DNA of 52,832 nucleotides from contig CAISPG010000074.1 in the NCBI GenBank assembly GCA_903887325.1, positions 1 to 52,832 of the forward strand, in the 5' to 3' direction. The notes beneath the pieces are model-generated. The model was not told the DNA's origin, made no database searches, and worked only from the letters and a program-made list of their open reading frames with translations. A program made the position numbers and the translations under genes. Positions 19,306 through 28,621 of the stretch are shown here, piece after piece. Source of the stretch: an uncultured Burkholderiales bacterium (GTDB taxonomy: Bacteria > Pseudomonadota > Gammaproteobacteria > Burkholderiales > Burkholderiaceae_C). Each line of letters starts with the position of its first letter. The first letter of the stretch is position 1.

Positions 19306-19368
19306 AGCGTCAAACTCCAGCCTAATATCCACGCACTGTGAGATTTAGGCGTATTTCCGTCTGACGCT
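19306..19368. promoter_or_regulatory. Nested inverted repeats in the regulator-ligase divergent region
   Basis: AGCGTCA (19306-19312) is inverted as TGACGCT (19362-19368). Inside it GCCTAA (19320-19325) is inverted as TTAGGC (19345-19350). The nested layout lies just before the ligase start at 19384. It could be an operator for the divergent Crp-type regulator, but it does not match the standard Crp (TGTGA-N6-TCACA) or Fnr (TTGAT-N4-ATCAA) site. Confidence 0.4.
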
Positions 19369-19383
19369 GTGATTGACTGTCTG

Positions 19384-21330
19384 ATGAACACCACTTTCCC
19401 CCGTTTACTTCAGGAACATGCGCGCCAACGCCCCGCAGATGCCGCGCTGCGCGAAAAGGAATACGGCATTTGGCAAACCCTGAATTGGGCCGATCTTTAC
19501 GCTATGGTGGGACAAATCGCCCATGGGCTGGCGCGCGACGGTTTGCAACGCGGCGAGCATGTGGTGATTGTGGGAGCCAACCGGCCGCGTTTGTCCGCCG
19601 GCATCCTGGCCGTGCAAACGCTGGGGGGTATTGCCGTGCCGCTGTACCAGGATGCGGCAGCCACGGAATATGTGTTTCCTATCAATAACGCCGACGTGCG
19701 TTTTGCGGTGGTGGAAAACCAGGAGCAAGTCGACAAATTGCAGGAAATAAAAGCGGATTGCCCGACACTGTCGCGCATTTATTACGACGATCCGCGCGGT
19801 TTGCGCAATTACCCGTCGCAAGGTTTGTGCAGTCTGGATGCGTTGTTGCAGGATGGCACCGCGCTGGCTGCCAAAAACCCTCAGTTTGTCGAGCAGCAAA
19901 TTCAAGCCGGTCAGCCCGACGATGTGGCCGCCATGTTCTTCACCTCTGGCACCACCGGCAACGCCAAGGGTGTGGTGCACACGCACCGCAGTTTGTTGGA
20001 CCGCGCCAAGGCCGGGGCAGACTTTGACAAACTCACTAGCCACGAAGAAGTGCTGGCGTATTTGCCGCCAGCGTGGATTGGGCAAAACATCTTCAGTTAT
20101 GCGCAATGGCTGTGCTGCGGCTATGTGGTGAATTGCCCGGAGTCCACCGAGACCGTCACCATCGATTTGAAAGAAATCGGGCCTACCTATTACTTTGCGC
20201 CGCCGCGCGTGTTTGAAGGCTTGCTCACACAGGTGATGATTCGCATGGAAGACGCGAGTGCGCCTAAGCGCAGCATGTTCAAGTTTTTCATGGATGTGGC
20301 TCGTGATGTCGGGCCGCGCCGCATGGATGGCGAACCCATTGGTCTGTGGAACTCAATGATGTATGGACTCGGCAATTTGCTGGTCTACGGGCCGCTGCGT
20401 AACAACCTGGGTTTTTCACGGGTGCGCGTGGCCTACACCGCAGGTGAAGCCATCAGTCCTGACTTGTTCAGCTTTTACCGTTCTATCGGCATCAACCTCA
20501 AACAGTTGTATGGCTCGACCGAAACTGCGGTGTTCGTGTGTTTGCAACCGGACAACCAGGCGTATGCCGACACGGTCGGTGTGCCGTGTGACGGCGTGGA
20601 AATCAAAGTAGCAGACAACGGCGAAATTCTGGTCAAGTCGGCTGGTTTGCTCAAGGGCTATTACAAAAACCCCGAGGCCACGGCCGAGGTGTTGAGTGCT
20701 GACGGTTGGTACAAAACGAATGACGCGGGCTTCATCGACAGTCGCGGCCATTTGAAAATCATCGACCGTGTCAAAGACGTGGGCCGCATCCAAGGTGGCG
20801 TGAATGACGGCGCCATGTTCGCGCCCAAGTATGTGGAAAACAAACTCAAATTTTTCCCTTTCATCAAAGAAGCCGTGGCCTATGGCGATGGACGCGACAA
20901 AGTCTGCGTCATGCTCAACATCGATTTCGATGCGGTCGGCAACTGGGCCGAACGGCGCAACCTGCCGTATGCAGGCTATACCGATTTGGCGCAAAAACCC
21001 GAGGTGTACCAGTTGATTTTGGAATGCGTAGAAAAAGTGAATGCCGATCTGTCCGCCGACACCTTATTGGCCGGTTCGCAAATCAGCCGCTTCTTGGTGT
21101 TGCACAAAGAGCTGGATGCGGATGACGGCGAATTGACGCGAACCAACAAAGTGCGGCGCGGTTACATCGCCGAGAAATACGCGGTGCTGGTTCAAGCTTT
21201 GTACGAAGGCTTGGCGCAGCAATACATTGAAACAGCGGTGAAATTTGAAGACGGCAGAAGCGGCAGCGTGAGCGCCACTTTGAAGCTGTCGGACGCCAAA
21301 GTGTTCAGCGCCGTGGAGCGTGCCGCATGA
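19384..21330 (+). CDS. AMP-forming acyl-CoA synthetase
   Basis: This 648-residue ligase would activate a carboxylic acid to an acyl-adenylate and then to the CoA thioester. It has the AMP-binding P-loop FFTSGTTGNAKG at about 185-196, the YGSTE motif, and the C-terminal hinge region YKTNDAGFIDSRGHLKIIDRVKD. The size and the long-chain-synthetase-like C-terminal half place it near FadD15/Faa relatives, but the substrate is open. A GTG at 19369 is a possible longer start. It overlaps the next gene by four bases (ATGA). Confidence 0.85.
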   Translation: MNTTFPRLLQEHARQRPADAALREKEYGIWQTLNWADLYAMVGQIAHGLARDGLQRGEHVVIVGANRPRLSAGILAVQTLGGIAVPLYQDAAATEYVFPINNADVRFAVVENQEQVDKLQEIKADCPTLSRIYYDDPRGLRNYPSQGLCSLDALLQDGTALAAKNPQFVEQQIQAGQPDDVAAMFFTSGTTGNAKGVVHTHRSLLDRAKAGADFDKLTSHEEVLAYLPPAWIGQNIFSYAQWLCCGYVVNCPESTETVTIDLKEIGPTYYFAPPRVFEGLLTQVMIRMEDASAPKRSMFKFFMDVARDVGPRRMDGEPIGLWNSMMYGLGNLLVYGPLRNNLGFSRVRVAYTAGEAISPDLFSFYRSIGINLKQLYGSTETAVFVCLQPDNQAYADTVGVPCDGVEIKVADNGEILVKSAGLLKGYYKNPEATAEVLSADGWYKTNDAGFIDSRGHLKIIDRVKDVGRIQGGVNDGAMFAPKYVENKLKFFPFIKEAVAYGDGRDKVCVMLNIDFDAVGNWAERRNLPYAGYTDLAQKPEVYQLILECVEKVNADLSADTLLAGSQISRFLVLHKELDADDGELTRTNKVRRGYIAEKYAVLVQALYEGLAQQYIETAVKFEDGRSGSVSATLKLSDAKVFSAVERAA

Positions 21331-22109
21331 GCCGGCAAATCGGTGACGTCATATTGAATGTTCAAAACATTTCGCTGAGTTTCGGCGGGGTCAAGGCTTT
21401 GTCCGACATCAGTTTCAATGTGCACGAGCATGAAATCCGCGCCATCATTGGCCCCAATGGTGCCGGCAAATCGTCCATGCTCAATTGCATCAACGGCGTG
21501 TATTCGCCGCAGCAAGGGCAGATCACGTTTCGCGGCCAAACTTTCAGCCACATGGACAGCCACCAGGTCGCGGTCATGGGCGTGGCCCGCACCTTTCAAA
21601 ACCTGGCCTTGTTCAAAGGCATGAGTGTGCTGGACAACATCATGACCGGGCGCAACCTGCGCATGAAATCGAATTTGTTCATGCAAGCCCTGCGGCTAGG
21701 CCCGGCTGAACGCGAAGAAATCGACCACCGCAAACGGGTGGAAGAAATCATTGACTTTCTGGAAATACAACCGTATCGCAAAACACCGGTGGGCCAATTG
21801 CCATACGGTTTGCAAAAACGTGTGGACTTGGGTCGGGCGCTTGCACTCGAGCCGCAAGTGCTGTTGCTGGATGAACCCATGGCCGGTATGAACGTCGAAG
21901 AAAAGCAAGACATGTGTCGTTTCATTTTGGATGTGAACGACGAGTTCGGCACCACCGTGGTGTTGATCGAGCACGACATGGGCGTGGTGATGGACATCTC
22001 CGACCGCGTGGTGGTGTTGGACTACGGTAAAAAAATCGGCGACGGCACGCCCGACGAAGTGCGCAACAACCCCGAGGTGATCAGCGCCTACCTCGGTACA
22101 GGACATTGA
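21327..22109 (+). CDS. livG: ABC transporter ATP-binding protein, LivG type
   Basis: The 260-residue ATPase has Walker A GPNGAGKSS at 42-50, the signature LPYGLQKRVDLGRALA and Walker B LLLDEPMAGMN. The NVHEHEIRAIIGPNG start is typical of LivG/BraF in branched-chain amino acid type (HAAT) importers. It overlaps the ligase by four bases. In this setting the cargo is more likely an organic acid than an amino acid (inference). Confidence 0.88.
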   Translation: MSRQIGDVILNVQNISLSFGGVKALSDISFNVHEHEIRAIIGPNGAGKSSMLNCINGVYSPQQGQITFRGQTFSHMDSHQVAVMGVARTFQNLALFKGMSVLDNIMTGRNLRMKSNLFMQALRLGPAEREEIDHRKRVEEIIDFLEIQPYRKTPVGQLPYGLQKRVDLGRALALEPQVLLLDEPMAGMNVEEKQDMCRFILDVNDEFGTTVVLIEHDMGVVMDISDRVVVLDYGKKIGDGTPDEVRNNPEVISAYLGTGH

Positions 22110-22114
22110 CTGCC

Positions 22115-23041
22115 ATGGGATTTTTTCTAGAAACACTGTTAGGCGGGCTGATGGCGGGTATGTTGTATTCGCTGGTGGCTTTGGGTTTTGTGCTGATTTT
22201 CAAAGCCTCGGGCGTGTTCAATTTCGCGCAAGGTGCGATGGTCTTGTTTGCCGCCTTGGCGATGGCGCGTTTTTCCGAGTGGCTGAATGGCACAGGCATT
22301 GGCAGCTTGTGGCTGGTGAACCTGATTGCGTTTGCCATGGCGGCAGCCGTCATGTTCTGCGTGGCCTGGTTGATTGAGCGATTGGTGTTGCGTCAGTTGG
22401 TGAACCAGGAAGGCACGACCTTGCTCATGGCCACATTGGGCATCACATACTTTTTAGAAGGGCTGGGCCAGTCTTTGTTCGGTAGCGACATCTACAAGAT
22501 TGACATCGGCATGCCCAAAGAACCTGTCATGGCTTTCGAGTCCACCTTCCCGGGCGGCATTTTGATCAACCAGGAAGATTTGATAGCCGCTTTGATCGCG
22601 GCTTGTTTGGTGGCCTTGTTGTCACTGTTTTTCCAAAAGACCGGTACCGGACGCGCGCTGCGCGCAGTGGCAGATGACCACCAGGCGGCCCAATCGATTG
22701 GCATTCCTCTCAACCGCATCTGGGTGATTGTGTGGTGTGTGGCCGGTGTGGTGGCTTTGGTGGCCGGCATGATTTGGGGCAGCAAACTCGGTGTGCAGTT
22801 TTCATTGGCCACGGTGGCATTGCGCGCCTTGCCCGTCGTGATTTTGGGCGGCCTCACTTCAGTGCCCGGTGCCATCATTGGCGGCTTGATCATCGGTGTC
22901 GGCGAGAAACTGTCCGAGGTGTATCTGGGCCCGTATGTCGGCGGCGGCATCGAAATCTGGTTTGCTTATGTTCTGGCTTTGCTGTTCTTGCTCGTGCGTC
23001 CTCAGGGGCTGTTCGGGGAGAAGATTATTGATCGCGTGTAA
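22115..23041 (+). CDS. livH: ABC transporter permease, LivH type
   Basis: The 308-residue permease has about eight hydrophobic segments and the family pattern GLMAGMLYSLVALGFVLIFKASG. The cytoplasmic coupling loop is GRALRAVADDHQAAQSIGI, where the DH..A region contacts the ATPase. An overlapping TTG at 22106 is an alternative start. It follows livG directly. Confidence 0.88.
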   Translation: MGFFLETLLGGLMAGMLYSLVALGFVLIFKASGVFNFAQGAMVLFAALAMARFSEWLNGTGIGSLWLVNLIAFAMAAAVMFCVAWLIERLVLRQLVNQEGTTLLMATLGITYFLEGLGQSLFGSDIYKIDIGMPKEPVMAFESTFPGGILINQEDLIAALIAACLVALLSLFFQKTGTGRALRAVADDHQAAQSIGIPLNRIWVIVWCVAGVVALVAGMIWGSKLGVQFSLATVALRALPVVILGGLTSVPGAIIGGLIIGVGEKLSEVYLGPYVGGGIEIWFAYVLALLFLLVRPQGLFGEKIIDRV

Positions 23042-23043
23042 CC

Positions 23044-24120
23044 ATGTTCTATAGAGAAAACGGCCAATTCAAAACCAGCTACCAGGCGGACCAGCAGATC
23101 TTCCCGATTCTGCAAGACCGCTGGTTCATGCTGGCTTTGTTGCTGCTGGCATTTGTTGGCGTGCCGATGATCGCCTCGGATTACATGTTCAGCGCGATTC
23201 TGATCCCCTTCGTCATCATGGCCATGGCGGCGTTGGGCGTGAACATACTTGTAGGCTATTGCGGACAAATTTCATTAGGCTCCGGCGCATTCATGGCGGT
23301 GGGTGCTTACGGTGCTTACAACTTCTTCGCACGCATACCCGGCATGCCCTTGATCCTCACATTGATTTTGGGCGGACTGTGCGCCACGGTGTTCGGCATT
23401 TTGTTCGGCTTGCCGAGTTTGCGGGTGCGCGGTTTGTATTTGGCGGTGGCCACCTTGGCCGCGCAGTTTTTTGCCGACTGGATGTTTTTGCGGGTCAAGT
23501 GGTTCACGCTGGATACGCCTTCCGGTTCCGTGTCGGTGTCCAATTTGCAAGTCTTCGGTTTCCCGATTGACAACGACATTGGCAAATACCTGTTTTGTTT
23601 GACGCTGTTGTGTGTCGTGGCCTTGCTGGCGAAAAATCTGGTGCGTGGTGCCATAGGCCGCGAATGGATGGCCATACGTGACATGGACGTGGCAGCAGCC
23701 GTCATCGGCATTCGCCCCGTGTACGCCAAGCTCAGTGCGTTTGCTGTCAGCTCGTTCATCATCGGCATGGCCGGTGCCTTGTGGGCATTCATCTACCTGG
23801 GTGCTTGGGAGCCGAGCGCCTTTTCTGTCGACCAGTCATTCCGGCTGCTGTTCATGGTCATCATCGGCGGCATGGGTTCTATTGCAGGTGGCTTTTTAGG
23901 CGCGGCTTTCATCGTGGTGCTGCCTATTTTTCTCAACCAGTTTCTGCCTGTGTTCGCCGCTTGGTTTGGTTTGACGATTTCCACCACCGTGGTGTCGCAT
24001 GCCGAGTTGATGATCTTCGGCGCTTTGATCGTGTGGTTCTTGATTGTTGAGCCGCATGGCTTGGCGCGTTTGTGGGCCATAGGCAAACAAAAAATGCGCG
24101 TCTGGCCTTTCCCTTATTGA
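23044..24120 (+). CDS. livM: ABC transporter permease, LivM type
   Basis: The 358-residue product is the second HAAT permease. Conserved segments are ALGVNILVGYCGQISLGSGA and the coupling loop GREWMAIRDMDVAAAVIGI. Its N-terminus (MFYRENGQFKTSYQADQQIF) is a soluble extension longer than in plain LivM and is of a kind I associate with aromatic-acid HAAT clusters. It starts two bases after livH. Confidence 0.87.
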   Translation: MFYRENGQFKTSYQADQQIFPILQDRWFMLALLLLAFVGVPMIASDYMFSAILIPFVIMAMAALGVNILVGYCGQISLGSGAFMAVGAYGAYNFFARIPGMPLILTLILGGLCATVFGILFGLPSLRVRGLYLAVATLAAQFFADWMFLRVKWFTLDTPSGSVSVSNLQVFGFPIDNDIGKYLFCLTLLCVVALLAKNLVRGAIGREWMAIRDMDVAAAVIGIRPVYAKLSAFAVSSFIIGMAGALWAFIYLGAWEPSAFSVDQSFRLLFMVIIGGMGSIAGGFLGAAFIVVLPIFLNQFLPVFAAWFGLTISTTVVSHAELMIFGALIVWFLIVEPHGLARLWAIGKQKMRVWPFPY

Positions 24121-24166
24121 GTGTGTGTGAACCCTGTTTTGTGAGTCCAAATTGAAGGAGACGAAG

Positions 24167-25489
24167 ATGAAAAAACCAGTCTTGTTGTTATCTGCCCTGT
24201 TGACCTCGGCGCTGATGTCGGTGGCCACACAGGCCGTGGCCCAGGCCAAGGAACAGTTTGTCCCGGTGCTGTCTTACCGCACCGGCCCTTACGCGCCCAA
24301 TGGCACGCCATGGGCCAACGGCTTTGTCGATTACCTGAAATTGGTGAACGTCAAAGGCGGCATCAACGGCGTGAAAATCGCTTATGAAGAATGCGAAACC
24401 GGTTATGACACGGCTCGCAGCGTCGAATGCTATGAGCGTTTGAAAAGCAAGAACCCCAGCTTTGTGCAAACCTTGTCAACCGGTGCGACTTTCGCCGTCA
24501 CTGAAAAAGCCCCCGGCGACAAAATCCCGGTGGTGACTGTCGGCTACGGCCGCAGCGAAAGTTCTGACGGCGCTGTGTTTAAGTGGAACTTTCCCATAGC
24601 CGGCACCTACTGGGTAGCGGCTGACACCATCATTCAAGCCATTGGCAAAAAAGAAGGCGGCTTGGACAAACTCAAAGGCAAAAAAATTGCTTTGGTTTAC
24701 CACGACAGCCCGTTCGGTAAAGAGCCTATTCCCTTGTTGCAAGAACGTGCCCGCAACCACGGGTTCGAGTTGCAATTGCTGCCTGTCACGCCGCCCGGCG
24801 TAGAGCAAAAAGCCACTTGGTTGCAAGTGCGTCAGTCCAAGCCGGACTATGTGGTGTTGTGGGGTTGGGGCGTGATGAATTCCACGGCCATCAAGGAAGC
24901 GCAAGCCACCGGTTATCCGCGCGAAAAAATGTATGGCGTGTGGTGGGCCGGTGCCGAACCTGATGTCAAAGACGTGGCTGATGGTGCCAAGGGCTATAAC
25001 GCGGTCACGATTCAGCACGGCGCCGAACCGAATTCCGACATCGTCAAATTCATGTTGACCCAAATTCATGCCAAAGGCCAAGGCACAGGACCCAAAGAAG
25101 AAGTCGGCCAAGTGCTGTATTTGCGCGGTGCCATGAGTGCCATGATTGGCATTGAAGGCATTCGTTCTGCGCAAGAGCGTTTCGGCAAAGGCAAGGTCAT
25201 GACGGGTGAGCAAGTGCGTTGGGGCTTGGAAAACCTGAATCTCACCCAAGCCAAACTGGATGCACTCGGTTTCAAAGGCGTGATGCGCCCGATCAGCACT
25301 TCTTGCATGGACCACATGGGCGCGGCCTGGACGCGGATTCACACATGGAACGGCAAGGCCTGGGAGTTCACCTCGGACTGGATGCAAGCCGACGAGCAAA
25401 TTTTGAAGCCGCTGGTCAAGGCCACTGCAGACAAATACGCTGCTGAGAAAAAACTCACACGCCGCACCGGCCAGGACTGCCAGTCCTGA
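24167..25489 (+). CDS. ABC transporter substrate-binding protein, LivK type
   Basis: The 440-residue periplasmic protein begins with a signal peptide (MKKPVLLLSALLTSALMSVA, cleavage near AVA-QA) and continues as a type I periplasmic binding fold with YRTGPYAPNGTPWANGFVDY and the EECETGYDTARSVECYERL pattern. GGAG at 24157-24160 is six bases before the ATG. Two cysteines in EECETGYDTARSVEC may form a disulfide. The ligand is not readable from sequence; aromatic carboxylates are a reasonable guess given the ligases around it. Confidence 0.87.
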   Translation: MKKPVLLLSALLTSALMSVATQAVAQAKEQFVPVLSYRTGPYAPNGTPWANGFVDYLKLVNVKGGINGVKIAYEECETGYDTARSVECYERLKSKNPSFVQTLSTGATFAVTEKAPGDKIPVVTVGYGRSESSDGAVFKWNFPIAGTYWVAADTIIQAIGKKEGGLDKLKGKKIALVYHDSPFGKEPIPLLQERARNHGFELQLLPVTPPGVEQKATWLQVRQSKPDYVVLWGWGVMNSTAIKEAQATGYPREKMYGVWWAGAEPDVKDVADGAKGYNAVTIQHGAEPNSDIVKFMLTQIHAKGQGTGPKEEVGQVLYLRGAMSAMIGIEGIRSAQERFGKGKVMTGEQVRWGLENLNLTQAKLDALGFKGVMRPISTSCMDHMGAAWTRIHTWNGKAWEFTSDWMQADEQILKPLVKATADKYAAEKKLTRRTGQDCQS

Positions 25490-25515
25490 TCTGAAGCATG
25501 CAAACGGACACCGCC

Positions 25516-26325
25516 ATGAGTACGCCCAAGATTGTTTTGAATGTCAACGGCATTGAGGTCATTTACAACCACGTGATCCTGGTGTTGAAGGGCGTGTCAT
25601 TGCAGGTGCCCGAGCGCGGCATCGTGGCATTGCTGGGCGGCAATGGCGCTGGCAAAACCACCACGCTGCGCGCCATTTCCAATTTGCTCAAAGGCGAGCG
25701 CGGCGAAGTAACCAAGGGCAGCATTGAATTGCATGGCGAACGGATTGAAAACCTCACGCCAGCCGACTTGGTGCAGCGCGGCGTGGTGCAGGTCATGGAA
25801 GGCCGCCACTGCTTTGCGCATTTGACGATTGAAGAAAACCTGCTCACCGGCAGTTACACGCGCACCGACAAGGGCGAGATTTCGGCCAACCTGGAGAAGG
25901 TCTACAACTACTTTCCCCGTCTGAAAACACGCCGCACATCGCAAGCGGCTTACACCTCGGGCGGCGAGCAGCAAATGTGCGCCATTGGCCGTGCATTGAT
26001 GGCCAACCCCAATCTGGTGTTGTTAGATGAGCCGTCCATGGGGCTGGCGCCGCAAATCGTTGAAGAAGTGTTCAACATCGTCAAAGACTTGAACCACAAA
26101 GAACACGTCACTTTTTTGCTGGCCGAGCAAAACACCAACATGGCTTTGCGCTATGCCGACTTCGGTTACATCATGGAGTCGGGCCGCATCGTGATGGATG
26201 GTGTAGCCGCTGATCTGGCCAGCAACGAAGACGTGAAAGAGTTTTATTTGGGCATGGGCGGCGGTGAACGCAAAAGCTTCAAAGACGTGAAAAGTTACAA
26301 ACGCCGCAAGCGCTGGCTTGCCTGA
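25516..26325 (+). CDS. livF: ABC transporter ATP-binding protein, LivF type
   Basis: The 269-residue ATPase has Walker A GGNGAGKTT, signature TSGGEQQMCAIGRALM and Walker B LVLLDEPSMGLAP, the LivF pattern. Its C-terminus is basic (KSYKRRKRWLA), longer than usual. An ATG at 25498 would add six residues; no Shine-Dalgarno motif decides clearly. It lies after the binding protein gene, separate from livG, an order common for this transporter class. Confidence 0.87.
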   Translation: MSTPKIVLNVNGIEVIYNHVILVLKGVSLQVPERGIVALLGGNGAGKTTTLRAISNLLKGERGEVTKGSIELHGERIENLTPADLVQRGVVQVMEGRHCFAHLTIEENLLTGSYTRTDKGEISANLEKVYNYFPRLKTRRTSQAAYTSGGEQQMCAIGRALMANPNLVLLDEPSMGLAPQIVEEVFNIVKDLNHKEHVTFLLAEQNTNMALRYADFGYIMESGRIVMDGVAADLASNEDVKEFYLGMGGGERKSFKDVKSYKRRKRWLA

Positions 26326-26331
26326 TCACCT

Positions 26332-27579
26332 ATGACTGACAGTTACGACACATTGGAAACGCGCGACCCGGCGCAACGTGAAGCCGCGTTGCTGCAAGCA
26401 CTGCCAAAGCAGATTGCGCATGCGCAGCAACACACATCGGCATTTGCAGACATCTTGAAAGGTGTTGATGCTGGCGCTGTCACGACGCGTGCCGCACTGG
26501 CGGCTTTGCCGGTCACGCGCAAATACGAATTGCTGGCGCGTCAGCAAGCACAACGCAACAGCGATGTGTTCGGCGGGTTTTCCGCCTTGTCATTCGGCAA
26601 AGCCATGCCGCGTGTATTCGCTTCACCCGGCACGATTTACGAGCCCGAAGGCACGCGTGCAGACTACTGGCGCATTGCCCGCGCTTTGTACGCCGCCGGT
26701 TTTCGCGCGGGCGAATTGGTGCACAACTGCTTCAGCTACCACTTCACGCCTGCGGGCTCGATGATGGAAAGCGGTGCGCATGCCTTGGGTTGCAGCGTGT
26801 TTCCGGGCGGTACCGGGCAGACCGAGCAGCAGTTGCAGGCCATGGCCGAATTGCGACCGGCTGGTTATTGCGGCACACCAAGTTTTTTGAAAATCATCAT
26901 CGACAAAGCGACAGAAACGGGCGTGGCCCTGCCTTCATTGAAGAAAGCCCTGGTCAGCGGTGAAGCGTTTCCGCCGTCGCTGCGCGACTGGCTGGCAGAA
27001 CGCGGTGTCACGGCCTACCAGTGTTATGCCACTGCCGATATCGGATTGATCGCTTACGAAACCGCTGCACGCCAAGGCTTGGTGCTGGATGAAGGCGTGA
27101 TTGTTGAAATTGTGCGACCCGGCACCGGCGACCCGGTGGCCGAAGGCGAGGTGGGCGAACTGGTGGTGACCAGCTTGAACCCGGATTACCCGTTGGTACG
27201 TTTTGGCACCGGCGACTTGACGGCGTTGCTGCCTGGCGCATGTCCCACAGGTCGCACCAACCAACGCATCAAGGGTTGGATGGGACGTGCTGACCAAACC
27301 ACCAAGGTGCGCGGCATGTTTGTGCACCCCGGGCAGGTCGATCAAATCGTCAAGCGTTTTGCTCAGATCAGCAAAGCGCGTCTGGTGGTCAGCGGTGAAA
27401 TGGCGCAGGACCAGATGCATTTGCATATTGAAACTGAGACGAATAACGCTGAATTGATCAGCTCCGTAGAGCAAGCGGTGCGCGACATCACCAAGTTGCG
27501 TGCTGAGATTGTGGCGGCCGCTCCCGGCAGTTTGCCCAACGATGGAAAAGTGATTGAAGATGCCCGCAGTTACAAATAA
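26332..27579 (+). CDS. Phenylacetate-CoA ligase-like AMP-forming synthetase
   Basis: This 415-residue protein belongs to the PaaK branch of adenylate-forming ligases: the N-terminal region LPVTRKYELLARQQAQ, a nucleotide-binding segment with FASPGTIYEPEG in place of the usual SSGTTG-type loop, GEAFPPSLRDW, and the C-terminal part RADQTTKVRGMFVHPGQVD. The loop change leaves activity or substrate uncertain. It starts six bases after livF and its end overlaps the next gene. It is the second CoA ligase of the cluster. Confidence 0.8.
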   Translation: MTDSYDTLETRDPAQREAALLQALPKQIAHAQQHTSAFADILKGVDAGAVTTRAALAALPVTRKYELLARQQAQRNSDVFGGFSALSFGKAMPRVFASPGTIYEPEGTRADYWRIARALYAAGFRAGELVHNCFSYHFTPAGSMMESGAHALGCSVFPGGTGQTEQQLQAMAELRPAGYCGTPSFLKIIIDKATETGVALPSLKKALVSGEAFPPSLRDWLAERGVTAYQCYATADIGLIAYETAARQGLVLDEGVIVEIVRPGTGDPVAEGEVGELVVTSLNPDYPLVRFGTGDLTALLPGACPTGRTNQRIKGWMGRADQTTKVRGMFVHPGQVDQIVKRFAQISKARLVVSGEMAQDQMHLHIETETNNAELISSVEQAVRDITKLRAEIVAAAPGSLPNDGKVIEDARSYK

Positions 27580-28621
27580 CAGGTTTGCACCCGCCGCACG
27601 GCAACGCTGCTTTGTGCCGCCAAGCCCGGCCCTGCTTAAAGCGTCTGTGCTCGCGTTCGGTGCGCTGACGCTCAGCTTTTTCGGCAATGTTTCGGCACAA
27701 ACTTTTCCCGTCAAAGACAAACCCATCACCATCGTCGTGCCGTTCACCGCCGGCGGACCGACCGACCGGCTGGCGCGCGACATGGCCGAGGCTTTGCGCA
27801 AACCCTTGGGGGTCAGCAGCATTCTGGTGGAAAACGTGTTGGGTGCGGGAGGCGCGATTGCCACGCAAAAAGTCGCACATGCCGTGCCTGATGGCCACAC
27901 GATTTTGATTCATCACATTGGCATGGCGACCATGCCGGCACTCAATCGCAATCCCGGTTTTCAGGTCGATACCGACTTCACTTTCCTGGGCATGATCCAT
28001 GAAGTGCCCATGACCATCGTGGCCAGACCCAGTATGGAAGCCAACGACTACAAACAACTCTCGGCCTGGATCAGCAAAAACAAGGACAAAGCCAACTTGG
28101 GCAATGCCGGTGTCGGCTCGGCCTCGCATTTGTGCGGTTTGCTGTGGCAGGCGGCTATGAAAACCGAACTCGCCACCATTCCCTACAAAGGCGTGTCCAT
28201 GGCTATCACCGATTTGATGGGCGGGCAAATTGATTTGTTGTGCGACCAGACCAGCAACACCATGGCTTATATCGATGGTAAAAAAGTCAAAGCCTATGCG
28301 GTCACCACACCTAAGCGACTCACCCAGCCTACATTCAGCAATCTTCCGACCATGCAGGAACTCGGTGTCAAAGGTTTTCAGATCAGCATCTGGCACGGCG
28401 CCTACGGCCCCAAAGGCATGAGCGCCGACACCCAGACCAAATGGAACACGGCCATGCGCAAGGTGTTGAGCGATCCGGCTTTCGTTAAAAAACAGCAGGA
28501 CATGGGCGCGGTCATGATCACCGACAAACGCACCGAGCCTGAAGAGCACAGAAAATTCGTCTTATCTGAAATCAACAAATGGAGCCCCGTCATCAAAGCT
28601 GCCGGGGTGTATGCAGACTGA
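27560..28621 (+). CDS. Bug/TctC-family periplasmic binding protein
   Basis: The 353-residue product has a signal peptide after a long N-region (VLAFGALTLSFFGNVSAQ) and the Bug fold with PITIVVPFTAGGPTDRLARD at its start, GAGGAIATQKVAHA and a DLMGGQIDLLCDQ segment. Such proteins bind carboxylates for tripartite tricarboxylate transporters, but no TctA/TctB membrane genes are in the cluster, so this may be an orphan receptor. The ATG at 27560 overlaps the ligase by 20 bases; TTG 27554 is an alternative. Confidence 0.85.
   Translation: MPAVTNNRFAPAARQRCFVPPSPALLKASVLAFGALTLSFFGNVSAQTFPVKDKPITIVVPFTAGGPTDRLARDMAEALRKPLGVSSILVENVLGAGGAIATQKVAHAVPDGHTILIHHIGMATMPALNRNPGFQVDTDFTFLGMIHEVPMTIVARPSMEANDYKQLSAWISKNKDKANLGNAGVGSASHLCGLLWQAAMKTELATIPYKGVSMAITDLMGGQIDLLCDQTSNTMAYIDGKKVKAYAVTTPKRLTQPTFSNLPTMQELGVKGFQISIWHGAYGPKGMSADTQTKWNTAMRKVLSDPAFVKKQQDMGAVMITDKRTEPEEHRKFVLSEINKWSPVIKAAGVYAD

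Noticed and set aside
24476-25399. Minus-strand frame of 307 codons opposite the LivK-type gene
   Set aside because: It is a shadow of a well-supported binding-protein gene with no start signal or domain of its own.
27488-28549. Long minus-strand frame (353 codons) opposite the Bug-type protein gene
   Set aside because: It is antisense to a gene with clear signal peptide and family motifs, is rich in His, Gly and Arg as expected for a shadow frame, and shows no recognisable domain.
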